A stretch of 10,465 bases of DNA. It comes from AC-52 sp044870295 (lineage in GTDB: Bacteria > Actinomycetota > UBA4738). The translations under genes and the position numbers were made by a program. The DNA lies in contig JBIOYQ010000164.1 of assembly GCA_044870295.1 (NCBI GenBank), forward strand, positions 1 to 10,465. The letters are read 5' to 3'. Under the pieces are notes generated by a model that saw only the letters and a list, made by a program, of their open reading frames with translations, made no database searches and had not been told where the DNA came from. Of this stretch, positions 1 to 5,702 are shown piece after piece (position 1 is the stretch's first letter; each line of letters opens with the position of its first letter).

Positions 1-1
1 T

Positions 2-169
2 GCCGACGCGGGGAATGGCGACTTGTTCGCCTTCCCAGTGAGCAAGGGGAGGCGCATCGAACGCGACCGGGTCTTCGCCTTCGATCACGAGGACGACAGT
101 CGACGACTCGTTGCTTGGAACTTGGAGGACTATCTGGTCAGGTGGCTGTCGGGGAGCCTTGCGGTGTAG
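2..169 (+). CDS. SMI1/KNR4 (SUKH)-like protein, C-terminal fragment
   Basis: Only the last 55 residues are in the window; the gene enters from the left edge and stops at TAG 167-169. The visible part reads GDLFAFPVSKGRRI near its start, then VFAFDHEDDSR, and ends VAWNLEDYLVRWLSG. A G-D-x-F-x-F-P turn, a W/F-D-H-E-x-D-S-R segment and a terminal LEDYLxRW helix are the usual C-terminal landmarks of the SMI1/KNR4 (SUKH) fold. In bacteria this fold is often an immunity protein for polymorphic toxins, but many stand-alone members have no known role. The neighbour that would show a toxin lies outside the window. The gene ends 2 bases before the convergent cyclase gene. The family call rests on motif recognition alone. 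Confidence 0.6.
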   Translation, partial: ADAGNGDLFAFPVSKGRRIERDRVFAFDHEDDSRRLVAWNLEDYLVRWLSGSLAV

Positions 170-171
170 CT

Positions 172-813
172 CTACGGCGTCACTAATACGGCGCGGGCAG
201 GGCCGCCGTCGCCGTTCGCGATCCGAAGGGGAAGGCAGATCAACACGTATTCGCCGGGGGCCACGTCGCCGAGGTTGAGGCCCTCCACGATGACGACGCC
301 GTTTTCCAGAAGGATGTGGTGCACCGGATGGCCTTCGGCGCCCTGCTGCTCGACCGACAGGAAGTCCACGCCGATCAGCTCGATCCCGTGCTCGACTACC
401 CAGTGGGCGGCCTTCGGGGTGAGACAGGCGTAGTTCGAAGGGAACTCGATCCGCTCCTGGCGCCACAGCTCCGAGTTGGCGGTTCGCAGCAGGACCCGCT
501 CGGTGTGCTCCGGGATGTCCAGCTTCTCCAGGTCGTCGTCTTCGATGGGGCCGTCCAGGTGCCGGCCGTCGACCACCAGAGCGTCGCCCACCAGCACGCG
601 GGGTGACACGGAGTCGATCCCGACGGCGCCGTCGATGAAGTGGTTCGGCGGGTCGACATGCGTGCCGGTGTGCGTTCCCATCCGCAGCTCGGAAACGTTG
701 GCGGCGTCGCCCTTCGCGATCTGCTTGCGTGGCTCGACCTCGACCGCGGGATCGCCCGGCCACACCAGCATGTCGGGGGAGATCGGGAGCGAGATGTCGA
801 TGATCCGGGTCAC
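172..813 (-). CDS. cyclase family protein (kynurenine formamidase-like metal hydrolase)
   Basis: A 213-residue protein of the cyclase/KynB-type metal-dependent amidohydrolase family, at the usual length for it. Visible signatures are the N-terminal IIDISLPIS strand, WPGDP at 18-22, and the family metal motif HTGTHVDPPNHF at 48-59 (H48, H52, D54, H58). A second metal/active-site region is GHPVHH at 161-166, followed by ENGVVIVEGLNL. Known members hydrolyse N-formylkynurenine, isatin or cyclic imides. No other tryptophan-degradation gene is nearby, so the substrate is open. The open frame continues upstream to about 1290, but that part is antisense to gnd and is not family-like. The GTG at 813-811 is chosen because it sits 5 bases after AGGAG (823-819) and overlaps the gnd stop as GTGA, which implies translational coupling. 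It is the last gene of the GT2-gnd-cyclase operon. Confidence 0.85.
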   Translation of the reverse strand: MTRIIDISLPISPDMLVWPGDPAVEVEPRKQIAKGDAANVSELRMGTHTGTHVDPPNHFIDGAVGIDSVSPRVLVGDALVVDGRHLDGPIEDDDLEKLDIPEHTERVLLRTANSELWRQERIEFPSNYACLTPKAAHWVVEHGIELIGVDFLSVEQQGAEGHPVHHILLENGVVIVEGLNLGDVAPGEYVLICLPLRIANGDGGPARAVLVTP

Positions 814-1823
814 GGCTTCTCCTGGTGCCCGCCGAACTCGTGGCGCATCGCGGACAGCAGTCGATTGGAGAATTCCCCTTCGCCGCGCGAGCTGAACCGT
901 TCGAACAGAGCCGCGGTGAGCACGTTGGCGGGCACGCCTTCGTCCACGGCTGCCTGGATGGTCCATCGTCCCTCGCCGGAGTCCGAGACTCGTCCGGTGA
1001 AGTCGTCCAGCTGCGGATCCTTCAGCAGGGCGGCGGCCGTCAGATCCAACAGCCACGACGCGACCACGCTGCCTCGTCGCCACACCTCCGCCACCTCGGT
1101 GGTGTCGATCTCGTAGCGGTAGAACTCGGGTTCGCGCAGGGGGGTGGTCTCCGCGTCGGCTGCCTGCTCGCTCATCCCGATGTTGGCCTTGCGCAGGACG
1201 CCCAGGCCCTCGGCGTACGCCGCCATCAGTCCGTACTCGATCCCGTTGTGGACCATCTTCACGAAGTGGCCGGCGCCGGGAGGCCCGCAATAGAGGTAAC
1301 CGGCCTCGGCGGTGCTGCCGGTGACCCGCTCACGGCCCGGCGTGCGGGCCGCGGCGTCCACGCCGGGCGCCAAGGCGGAGAAGACGGGGTCCAGGCGCTC
1401 CGCGATGGCCCGGTCGCCCCCGATCATCAGGCAGAACCCGCGATCCAGCCCGAACACGCCGCCGCTGGTGCCCACGTCCAGGTAGTGGATGCCCTTCTGG
1501 GCCAGGGCATCGAAGCGCTCGATGTCGTCCCGGTAATAGGTGTTGCCGCCGTCGATGACGACGTCGTCCTGGTCCATCTGCTCGGCGACCGCGAACACGC
1601 TCTGCCCGGCGACCGCCGCGGGGACCATCACCCAGACGGCACGCGGCCGCTCCAGCTTCGCCACCAGGTCCTGGAACGATCCCGCACCGACGGCCCCTTC
1701 GCCCGCCAGCTGGCGGACCGCGGCTTCGTTCAGGTCGTACGCCACAACTTCATGACCGTGGCGGATCAACCGCCGTGTGAGGTTGGACCCCATCCTGCCC
1801 AGGCCCACCATTCCGAGCTGCAT
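810..1823 (-). CDS. gnd: 6-phosphogluconate dehydrogenase, decarboxylating (NAD-type, short form)
   Basis: A 337-residue enzyme that oxidatively decarboxylates 6-phosphogluconate to ribulose 5-phosphate in the cytosol. The Rossmann motif GLGRMG is at 7-12. The second strand ends in acidic D30 (VVAYDLN), which favours NAD; NADP-type enzymes usually have an N-R pair there. DGGNTYYRDD is at 91-100, followed by the substrate loop DVGTSGGVFGLDRG. The catalytic region GHFVKMVHNGIEYG includes K189 and N193, and the family motif DSGEGRWT is at 281-288. The length fits the short GndA/YqeC-type enzyme, not the roughly 470-residue classical form. The ATG is preceded by GGAGG, which overlaps the stop of the upstream glycosyltransferase gene. 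Its neighbours are a glycosyltransferase and a cyclase, not zwf, so its pathway role here is inferred from family only. Confidence 0.95.
   Translation of the reverse strand: MQLGMVGLGRMGSNLTRRLIRHGHEVVAYDLNEAAVRQLAGEGAVGAGSFQDLVAKLERPRAVWVMVPAAVAGQSVFAVAEQMDQDDVVIDGGNTYYRDDIERFDALAQKGIHYLDVGTSGGVFGLDRGFCLMIGGDRAIAERLDPVFSALAPGVDAAARTPGRERVTGSTAEAGYLYCGPPGAGHFVKMVHNGIEYGLMAAYAEGLGVLRKANIGMSEQAADAETTPLREPEFYRYEIDTTEVAEVWRRGSVVASWLLDLTAAALLKDPQLDDFTGRVSDSGEGRWTIQAAVDEGVPANVLTAALFERFSSRGEGEFSNRLLSAMRHEFGGHQEKP
819..823 (-). promoter_or_regulatory. ribosome binding site of the cyclase gene
   Basis: AGGAG on the minus strand lies 5 bases before GTG 813 and inside the end of gnd. It decides the cyclase start in favour of GTG over the longer open frame. 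Confidence 0.7.
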
Positions 1824-1829
1824 CGACCG

Positions 1830-1834
1830 CCTCC
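1830..1834 (-). promoter_or_regulatory. ribosome binding site of gnd, overlapping the upstream stop codon
   Basis: GGAGG on the minus strand lies 6 bases before ATG 1823. Its first G is the last base of the TAG stop of the upstream glycosyltransferase, so the two genes are closely coupled. Confidence 0.8.
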
Positions 1835-2760
1835 TATCTCCCCTCGGGGAGGCGTCGCCGCAACCGACCGCGGAGATAGCCCCACATCTTCGCGAGATCG
1901 ACGACGGCCATCAGCGGTGGGATCGCGGACAGCGCCGGGACGCGCTCGCGCGAACCGGGCGGTACGCGGCGAAGGATCCTCTGCCACGGCCTCGAGACGT
2001 AGGCGATCCCTCCCAGGATCGCCAGGAGCCTGGCCAATCGCCGGCCGGACAGGAGCGCGAACAGACCGAACGCGTAGGTCCCGAACCGAATGGCATGGCG
2101 ATGCGGGTACATGCCCGCCAGCGCGTCACCTTCCGCGTAGCGGGAGTACTGCCGCCACGTGGCCGCCACCGTCGGTCGCAGCCGCCAGGAGGCCACCGCG
2201 TCCGGCGCCAGCTCGATGAGGATGCCCGCGTCCACCAGACGGTGGTTGAGGTACATGTCCTCGCCGACGTCGAGCCACTCCGGGTAGCCGCCGGCGACCT
2301 CGAACGCGTCGCGGGTCAGAGCCAGCGACCGGGACGACGGCATCCAGCCGGGTCGCAGCTCGTCGGGGTCCGGGACGGCGATCGCGGCCATGCACACCTG
2401 GAGGAGCGAGCCGCCGAGCGGCCGGTACGAGCCCGCGACGGCCCCCGCGCCGCGCTCGATCGGCTCGACGATGGTTCGCAGCCAGTCCGGGTCCAACACG
2501 CAGTCCGCGTCGGTCACTGCCAGGACGTCGTGTGCCGCGGCCCGGACCGCGACGTTCCGCCCCCGGGCGATGTTGGCTTCGGGCTCCCTGAGGGCCAGGA
2601 TCGAGTCAGCTCGCTGGAGGGCCTCCCAGGTGCCGTCGGTGGATCCCCCGTCGACGATGACCACCTCTTCCGGCTGGCGGGTCTGGGCCTTGACCGAAGC
2701 CAGGAATTCGTCGATGTGGGGACCGGCGTCCTTGACCGTCGCGACCAGCGAAACCTTCAC
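1834..2760 (-). CDS. glycosyltransferase family 2 protein
   Basis: A 308-residue GT-A fold transferase from GTG 2760. It begins KVSLVATVKDAG, the normal first strand of GT2 enzymes. VIVDGGSTDGTWE (34-46) is the nucleotide-binding loop and VTDADC (82-87) carries the DxD metal site. GEDMYLNHRL (166-175) holds the acidic catalytic-region pair, and WRQYSRYAEGD (202-212) resembles the QxxRW-type acceptor helix. The C-terminal region (about 226-300) has two weakly hydrophobic stretches around AFGLFALLSG and LLAILGGIAY and another near LMAVVDLAKMWGYL, so membrane association is likely. The sugar and acceptor cannot be read from sequence. The open frame extends to 2937, but that part crosses the divergent promoter and lacks family features. 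It is the first gene of the operon with gnd and the cyclase. Confidence 0.85.
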   Translation of the reverse strand: MKVSLVATVKDAGPHIDEFLASVKAQTRQPEEVVIVDGGSTDGTWEALQRADSILALREPEANIARGRNVAVRAAAHDVLAVTDADCVLDPDWLRTIVEPIERGAGAVAGSYRPLGGSLLQVCMAAIAVPDPDELRPGWMPSSRSLALTRDAFEVAGGYPEWLDVGEDMYLNHRLVDAGILIELAPDAVASWRLRPTVAATWRQYSRYAEGDALAGMYPHRHAIRFGTYAFGLFALLSGRRLARLLAILGGIAYVSRPWQRILRRVPPGSRERVPALSAIPPLMAVVDLAKMWGYLRGRLRRRLPEGR

Positions 2761-2766
2761 GAAGGC

Positions 2767-2795
2767 ATGGTACCGGTAGCCGAACCCCCCGCTCA
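2767..2795 (-). promoter_or_regulatory. predicted leaderless promoter of the GT2-gnd-cyclase operon
   Basis: On the minus strand a TACCAT -10 box (2772-2767) is followed by six bases and then the GTG start at 2760. Transcription would therefore begin at or next to the start codon, and no Shine-Dalgarno sequence is present. A weak -35 candidate TGAGCG (2795-2790) sits 17 bases upstream. The 8-bp palindrome TACCGGTA (2771-2778) touches the -10 box. Confidence 0.4.
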
Positions 2796-2800
2796 CCTGC

Positions 2801-2806
2801 CATATT
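2801..2806 (+). promoter_or_regulatory. possible -10 box of the FnIII membrane-protein gene
   Basis: CATATT is the only AT-rich hexamer in the 59-base divergent gap and lies 13 bases before ATG 2820. A start point 7 bases downstream of it would give a leader of only about 7 bases. No Shine-Dalgarno sequence and no convincing -35 box were seen. Confidence 0.25.
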
Positions 2807-2819
2807 GGTGCCCCCGCAC

Positions 2820-3926
2820 ATGGACGAAGACTCGGACGTCGATTCGCTTGCGCCGGAAACCCCAGGGACCGAGCGCGAAGGCCATTCCCAGGGAGCGCTG
2901 GGCGAGCACGGTGCCCAGATCTGGGGAACGCCTCCATCGGCCCCGGCCGGGCAGGACGGGCCGGAGGAGCAGGAGCCTCCCAGCGAGCCGGTCACCACGG
3001 AGACCCAGGTCCGCCGTGAGACGCCACCCGAGTCCCAGTGGTGGCCGTCGCCGAGCCCGATCCCGTCTCCCGAGCCTCCGCCGGCACATCGAGGCCGTTT
3101 GTTGGCGATCGCGTTGGTGGTCGCGTTGGTGGCAGCCGGTGCCGTGACGGCCGTGGTGGTGGCCACGTCGAATTCCCGCCGGGGCGCCGAGGCGGCGTCG
3201 CCCAGCAGCTCGTTCGGGCAGCCCGGCGGGATCCCGGCGGCGCCGGCCTCGTTCACGGCCGAGGCGCCGAGCGGGGGAGAGGTCGACCTCTCCTGGGCTG
3301 CGACGCCGACCGGGCCCGCGCCGTCCGGCTACGACGTGTTCCGTGATGGGCAGTTGATCTCACAACTCCCTGCCGCTGCAACGACGTATCGGGACTACGA
3401 GGTGGCGCCATCCACCACGTTCGCCTACGCGATCGAGGCCGTGTCGGGCTCGGCGCGATCGATCCAGTCGACGCTGGTCGTCTCCACGCCCAGGGCACCG
3501 GCCCTGATCGACGCCAGGGTCACCGGCGGGTTCAACATCAACGGGTCCTTCACGAAGGAGAATTTCACCAACCGACAAGAGGGCGAGAAGTACGAATCGT
3601 TCTGGTTCTTCACGCCCACGTGCCCGGGCACCGAGGCGTGCTCGGTGAAGACCTCGGGCGAAGGTGAGGGCACGCCGCAGCGACTGAAGCTCAAGAAGAA
3701 GGGGACCTACAAAGGGGCGATCGACATCCCGCACGGCGGTCAGTGCGGTTCGAAGAAGCTCACTGAGACGCAGACCATCACGTTCACGGTCGTCAAGGCG
3801 GCCTTCGCCAACGGCGTCTGGGAGGCCACCAAGATCTCCGGCACCAGCCGGTTCGACGTGCCGTCGACCTCGCGATGTCGCGCGGGTTTCGGCGTTGTCA
3901 CGTTCACCGGGACGCTGAGCGGCTGA
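2820..3926 (+). CDS. single-pass membrane protein with fibronectin type III domain and unknown four-Cys C-terminal domain
   Basis: A 368-residue protein from ATG 2820; in-frame TTG 2805 and GTG 2808 are also possible starts. Residues 1-91 are acidic and proline-rich, without predicted structure, and would be cytoplasmic. Residues 94-115 form one hydrophobic helix preceded by R91/R93. Residues 139-224 look like a fibronectin type III domain (PAAPASFTAEAP, VDLSWAAT, GYDVFRDG, TTYRDYEV, FAYAIEAVSG). Residues 230-368 form a beta-rich domain with cysteines at 268, 274, 309 and 353 and a basic patch at 288-294. It begins VTGGFNINGSF and ends GVVTFTGTLSG. This last domain resembles repeats seen in secreted actinobacterial proteins, but I cannot name it. 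The protein is probably displayed on the outer face of the membrane and may bind a ligand or the cell wall. It is divergent from the GT2 operon and convergent with the GT4 gene 25 bases away. Confidence 0.8.
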   Translation: MDEDSDVDSLAPETPGTEREGHSQGALGEHGAQIWGTPPSAPAGQDGPEEQEPPSEPVTTETQVRRETPPESQWWPSPSPIPSPEPPPAHRGRLLAIALVVALVAAGAVTAVVVATSNSRRGAEAASPSSSFGQPGGIPAAPASFTAEAPSGGEVDLSWAATPTGPAPSGYDVFRDGQLISQLPAAATTYRDYEVAPSTTFAYAIEAVSGSARSIQSTLVVSTPRAPALIDARVTGGFNINGSFTKENFTNRQEGEKYESFWFFTPTCPGTEACSVKTSGEGEGTPQRLKLKKKGTYKGAIDIPHGGQCGSKKLTETQTITFTVVKAAFANGVWEATKISGTSRFDVPSTSRCRAGFGVVTFTGTLSG

Positions 3927-3951
3927 GCGGCAGACCCTCGGCCCGTCGCCG

Positions 3952-5067
3952 CTACAGGACGGACTTGTAGACCTCCAACGTCCTCCGTGCCGTCTCGTCC
4001 CATGAGAACGTTGCCGCCCGAGCCCGTCCGGCCGCCGACAGTCGGGCCGCAAGATCGCGATCGTTGATCACGCGCTCCATCGCTTCGGCCAGCCCGGCCA
4101 CGGAGCGGGGGTCCACGGGCACGGCCGCCTCTCCCGCCACCTCGGGAAGCGAGGACGCGATCGACACGACGCTGGGTGTCCCCCTGGCCATGGCCTCCAG
4201 CACTGGGAGGCCGAACCCCTCGTACAGGGACGGATAGACGAACACCGACGCCGCCCGGTACAGCGCATCGAGGTCGCCCGGCGTGGTCTCACCGGTCAAG
4301 ACGATCTCTCCCGGAGCCTCGAGGGCAAGCTCCCTCATCAGCGCCTGATGGCGCCATCCCATCGGGCCCGCCAGCACCAGGGTGTGGGGCGCCCCTCGGG
4401 CGACCAACCGCCGGTAGGCCCGGATCAACCGCACCACGTTCTTCCGTGGCTCGAGCGTTCCGACGAACAGCACGAACGGAGCAGGGACCTTCAGCCTGGC
4501 CAGGGTCTCATCGGGGTCACCGTTCTGCTTGGGTAGCGAAGCGGCCAGGGGCACGACGTGCACCTTGCTCCGTGAGACCCGGCTGCGCCGGGCCAGGTCC
4601 TCGGCGGTGTGGCGCGAGACCGCGATGACGGCGTCGGCCGACCTGGCAAGCCGCATCAACCCGGCTCGGTACATCAGCCGCCACTGCGGTGGATACAGCT
4701 CGGGATGGACGAGGAACGCCAGGTCGTGGACCGTGACGATCGATCGCTGCCCCGATCCTTTCGGCGGGACCGCGGCCGGCACGGGCGAGTGGAGGAGGTC
4801 CGTCGTGGCGAGCGCTTCGGGCAGACGGGGCCGGCCCGCCAGGGCCCAGCTCGGATAGAGGCGGCGGATCGGCGCCGGCAGCTCAACGACGCGATGGTCG
4901 CCAGGCAGGCCGGCCGGCCCGGCGGCCTCGAACCGCGAATGGAACAGGGTCAGGTCCAGACCGGGTTCGGCTCGAAGGAGGGCTGGAAGCAGCTCGCGGA
5001 CATAGGTCCCCATGCCACCCGGCGTGGGAGAGAAGAGCTGGTCGATCAGGAAGGCCAGCGACGTCAT
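3952..5067 (-). CDS. glycosyltransferase family 4 (GT-B, group 1) protein
   Basis: A 371-residue GT-B enzyme, about the normal family length. The N-terminal acceptor half begins LAFLIDQLFSPTPGGMGTYV, the usual first strand and glycine-rich loop. VTVHDLAFLVHPELYP follows at 111-126. The C-terminal donor half starts at FVGTLEPRKNVVRLIRAYRR (201-220). The nucleotide-sugar E-x7-E motif is EGFGLPVLE (283-291), followed by SSLPEVAGEAA. These are hallmarks of retaining GT4 mannosyl- or glucosyl-transferases; the precise sugar is unknown. ATG 5067 is chosen because the frame upstream of it overlaps the cupin gene and looks like shadow sequence. The start lies 19 bases after the cupin stop with no strong ribosome site, so it probably depends on read-through from the upstream genes. 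It is the last gene of the minus-strand run. Confidence 0.9.
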   Translation of the reverse strand: MTSLAFLIDQLFSPTPGGMGTYVRELLPALLRAEPGLDLTLFHSRFEAAGPAGLPGDHRVVELPAPIRRLYPSWALAGRPRLPEALATTDLLHSPVPAAVPPKGSGQRSIVTVHDLAFLVHPELYPPQWRLMYRAGLMRLARSADAVIAVSRHTAEDLARRSRVSRSKVHVVPLAASLPKQNGDPDETLARLKVPAPFVLFVGTLEPRKNVVRLIRAYRRLVARGAPHTLVLAGPMGWRHQALMRELALEAPGEIVLTGETTPGDLDALYRAASVFVYPSLYEGFGLPVLEAMARGTPSVVSIASSLPEVAGEAAVPVDPRSVAGLAEAMERVINDRDLAARLSAAGRARAATFSWDETARRTLEVYKSVL

Positions 5068-5086
5068 CGCGGCCCGAAGAACGGCC

Positions 5087-5386
5087 TCACCGGAACGACT
5101 CCATGCACTCCACGCCCTCGGGCCCGGCCACGGCGCGGTGCTCGGTGCCCGCACCGACGTCCAACCTGTCTCCGGGCTCGAGCCGGTAGTTCATCCCCTC
5201 CATGTCCTGGAACACGATGGATCCGCCCAGGCAGAACAGGATCTTGTGATACCCGTGGGCGTGCCAGTCGTAGGTCTCACCCGCCATCCCCGACCACTTC
5301 CTGGGGTGCGGGCAGTTCTCGGCCGCGAACAGCCCCCGGACGACCTCCTCGTCCGGGCCGGCCATCCGGGTCATCTGGATGGACAC
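5087..5386 (-). CDS. cupin domain protein
   Basis: A small single-domain cupin of 99 residues from GTG 5386. Motif 1 is seen as YDWHAHGYHKILFCLGG (39-55), with H42, H44 and H47 as likely metal ligands; the usual glutamate is replaced by the H-K pair. Motif 2 is PGDRLDVGAGTEH (71-83), with H83 as the last ligand. The start is chosen because AGGAGG lies 6 bases before GTG 5386. The open frame extends to ATG 5443, but those extra 19 residues are arginine-rich and cover the ribosome site. Stand-alone cupins can be isomerases, dioxygenases or sensors, and the sequence does not decide between them. The gene is 63 bases after the carboxylase epsilon gene and 19 before the GT4 gene, probably in the same transcript. 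Confidence 0.8.
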   Translation of the reverse strand: MSIQMTRMAGPDEEVVRGLFAAENCPHPRKWSGMAGETYDWHAHGYHKILFCLGGSIVFQDMEGMNYRLEPGDRLDVGAGTEHRAVAGPEGVECMESFR

Positions 5387-5392
5387 CGTCGT

Positions 5393-5398
5393 CCTCCT
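5393..5398 (-). promoter_or_regulatory. strong ribosome binding site of the cupin gene
   Basis: A perfect AGGAGG on the minus strand lies 6 bases before GTG 5386. It sets the start internal to the longer open frame that begins at 5443. Confidence 0.75.
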
Positions 5399-5449
5399 CG
5401 CGCGGGCACGCATATCCTGCTCCCGCGGCTGGGCCGGGTTCAACGACCG

Positions 5450-5698
5450 CTACTTGGCGTCCCCGCGGCCCCTACGTGGCTCGCTGCCGCGGCGCGTGTA
5501 GGGGTTCAAGCGGGTCTCGCTCCAGGGTCGCGCCGACTGGTACCGCACCTGCAGGGCGCCCAAGCCGAGGGCCTCGGTCCGTCCTGCCAGGGCCCAGGGG
5601 CTCGGACGGACCCTGCCGGCGCCGAAGTATTGGTCGAGGGCTGCCAAGATGGCTCGCTCCTCTTCGGGCGTGATCCCCGGCGGCAGCTCGTAGCGCAT
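5450..5698 (-). CDS. acyl-CoA carboxylase epsilon subunit
   Basis: An 82-residue protein starting 4 bases after the stop of the carboxylase beta gene. LPPGITPEEERAILAAL (5-21) resembles the N-terminal helix that docks the epsilon subunit on the beta subunit. PSPWALAGRTEALG (32-45) is the family's conserved PSxWxxAgR element. The C-terminal third is arginine-rich and probably flexible. In characterised actinobacterial complexes, such as AccE5 of Mycobacterium and PccE of Streptomyces, this subunit stimulates or stabilises the carboxyltransferase-biotin carboxylase assembly and has no catalytic residues. No Shine-Dalgarno sequence precedes the ATG, so translation is probably coupled to the beta gene. 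It is good evidence for an actinobacterial host. Confidence 0.85.
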   Translation of the reverse strand: MRYELPPGITPEEERAILAALDQYFGAGRVRPSPWALAGRTEALGLGALQVRYQSARPWSETRLNPYTRRGSEPRRGRGDAK

Positions 5699-5702
5699 GA
5701 AC

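Noticed and set aside
814..1290. N-terminal extension of the cyclase frame suggesting a fusion protein
   Set aside because: The extra residues are arginine-rich shadow sequence in gnd. A GTG with AGGAG and a GTGA overlap marks the real start at 813.
3110..3131. 10-bp direct repeat GCGTTGGTGG twice
   Set aside because: It lies within the transmembrane helix coding region and reflects repeated A-L-V residues.
825..3147. Long plus-strand open frames (825-2219 and 1777-3147)
   Set aside because: They lie antisense to gnd and the GT2 gene, are rich in R, P, G and H, have no family features, and are typical shadow frames of high-GC DNA.
3914..3929. 8-bp tandem repeat GCTGAGCG twice at the end of the FnIII protein gene
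   Set aside because: Only two copies, overlapping the stop codon; a chance duplication in GC-rich coding DNA is the simplest explanation.
5410..5440. GC-rich imperfect hairpin between the epsilon and cupin genes
   Set aside because: The stem has a bulge and is short, and no T-run follows, so a terminator or attenuator is not supported.
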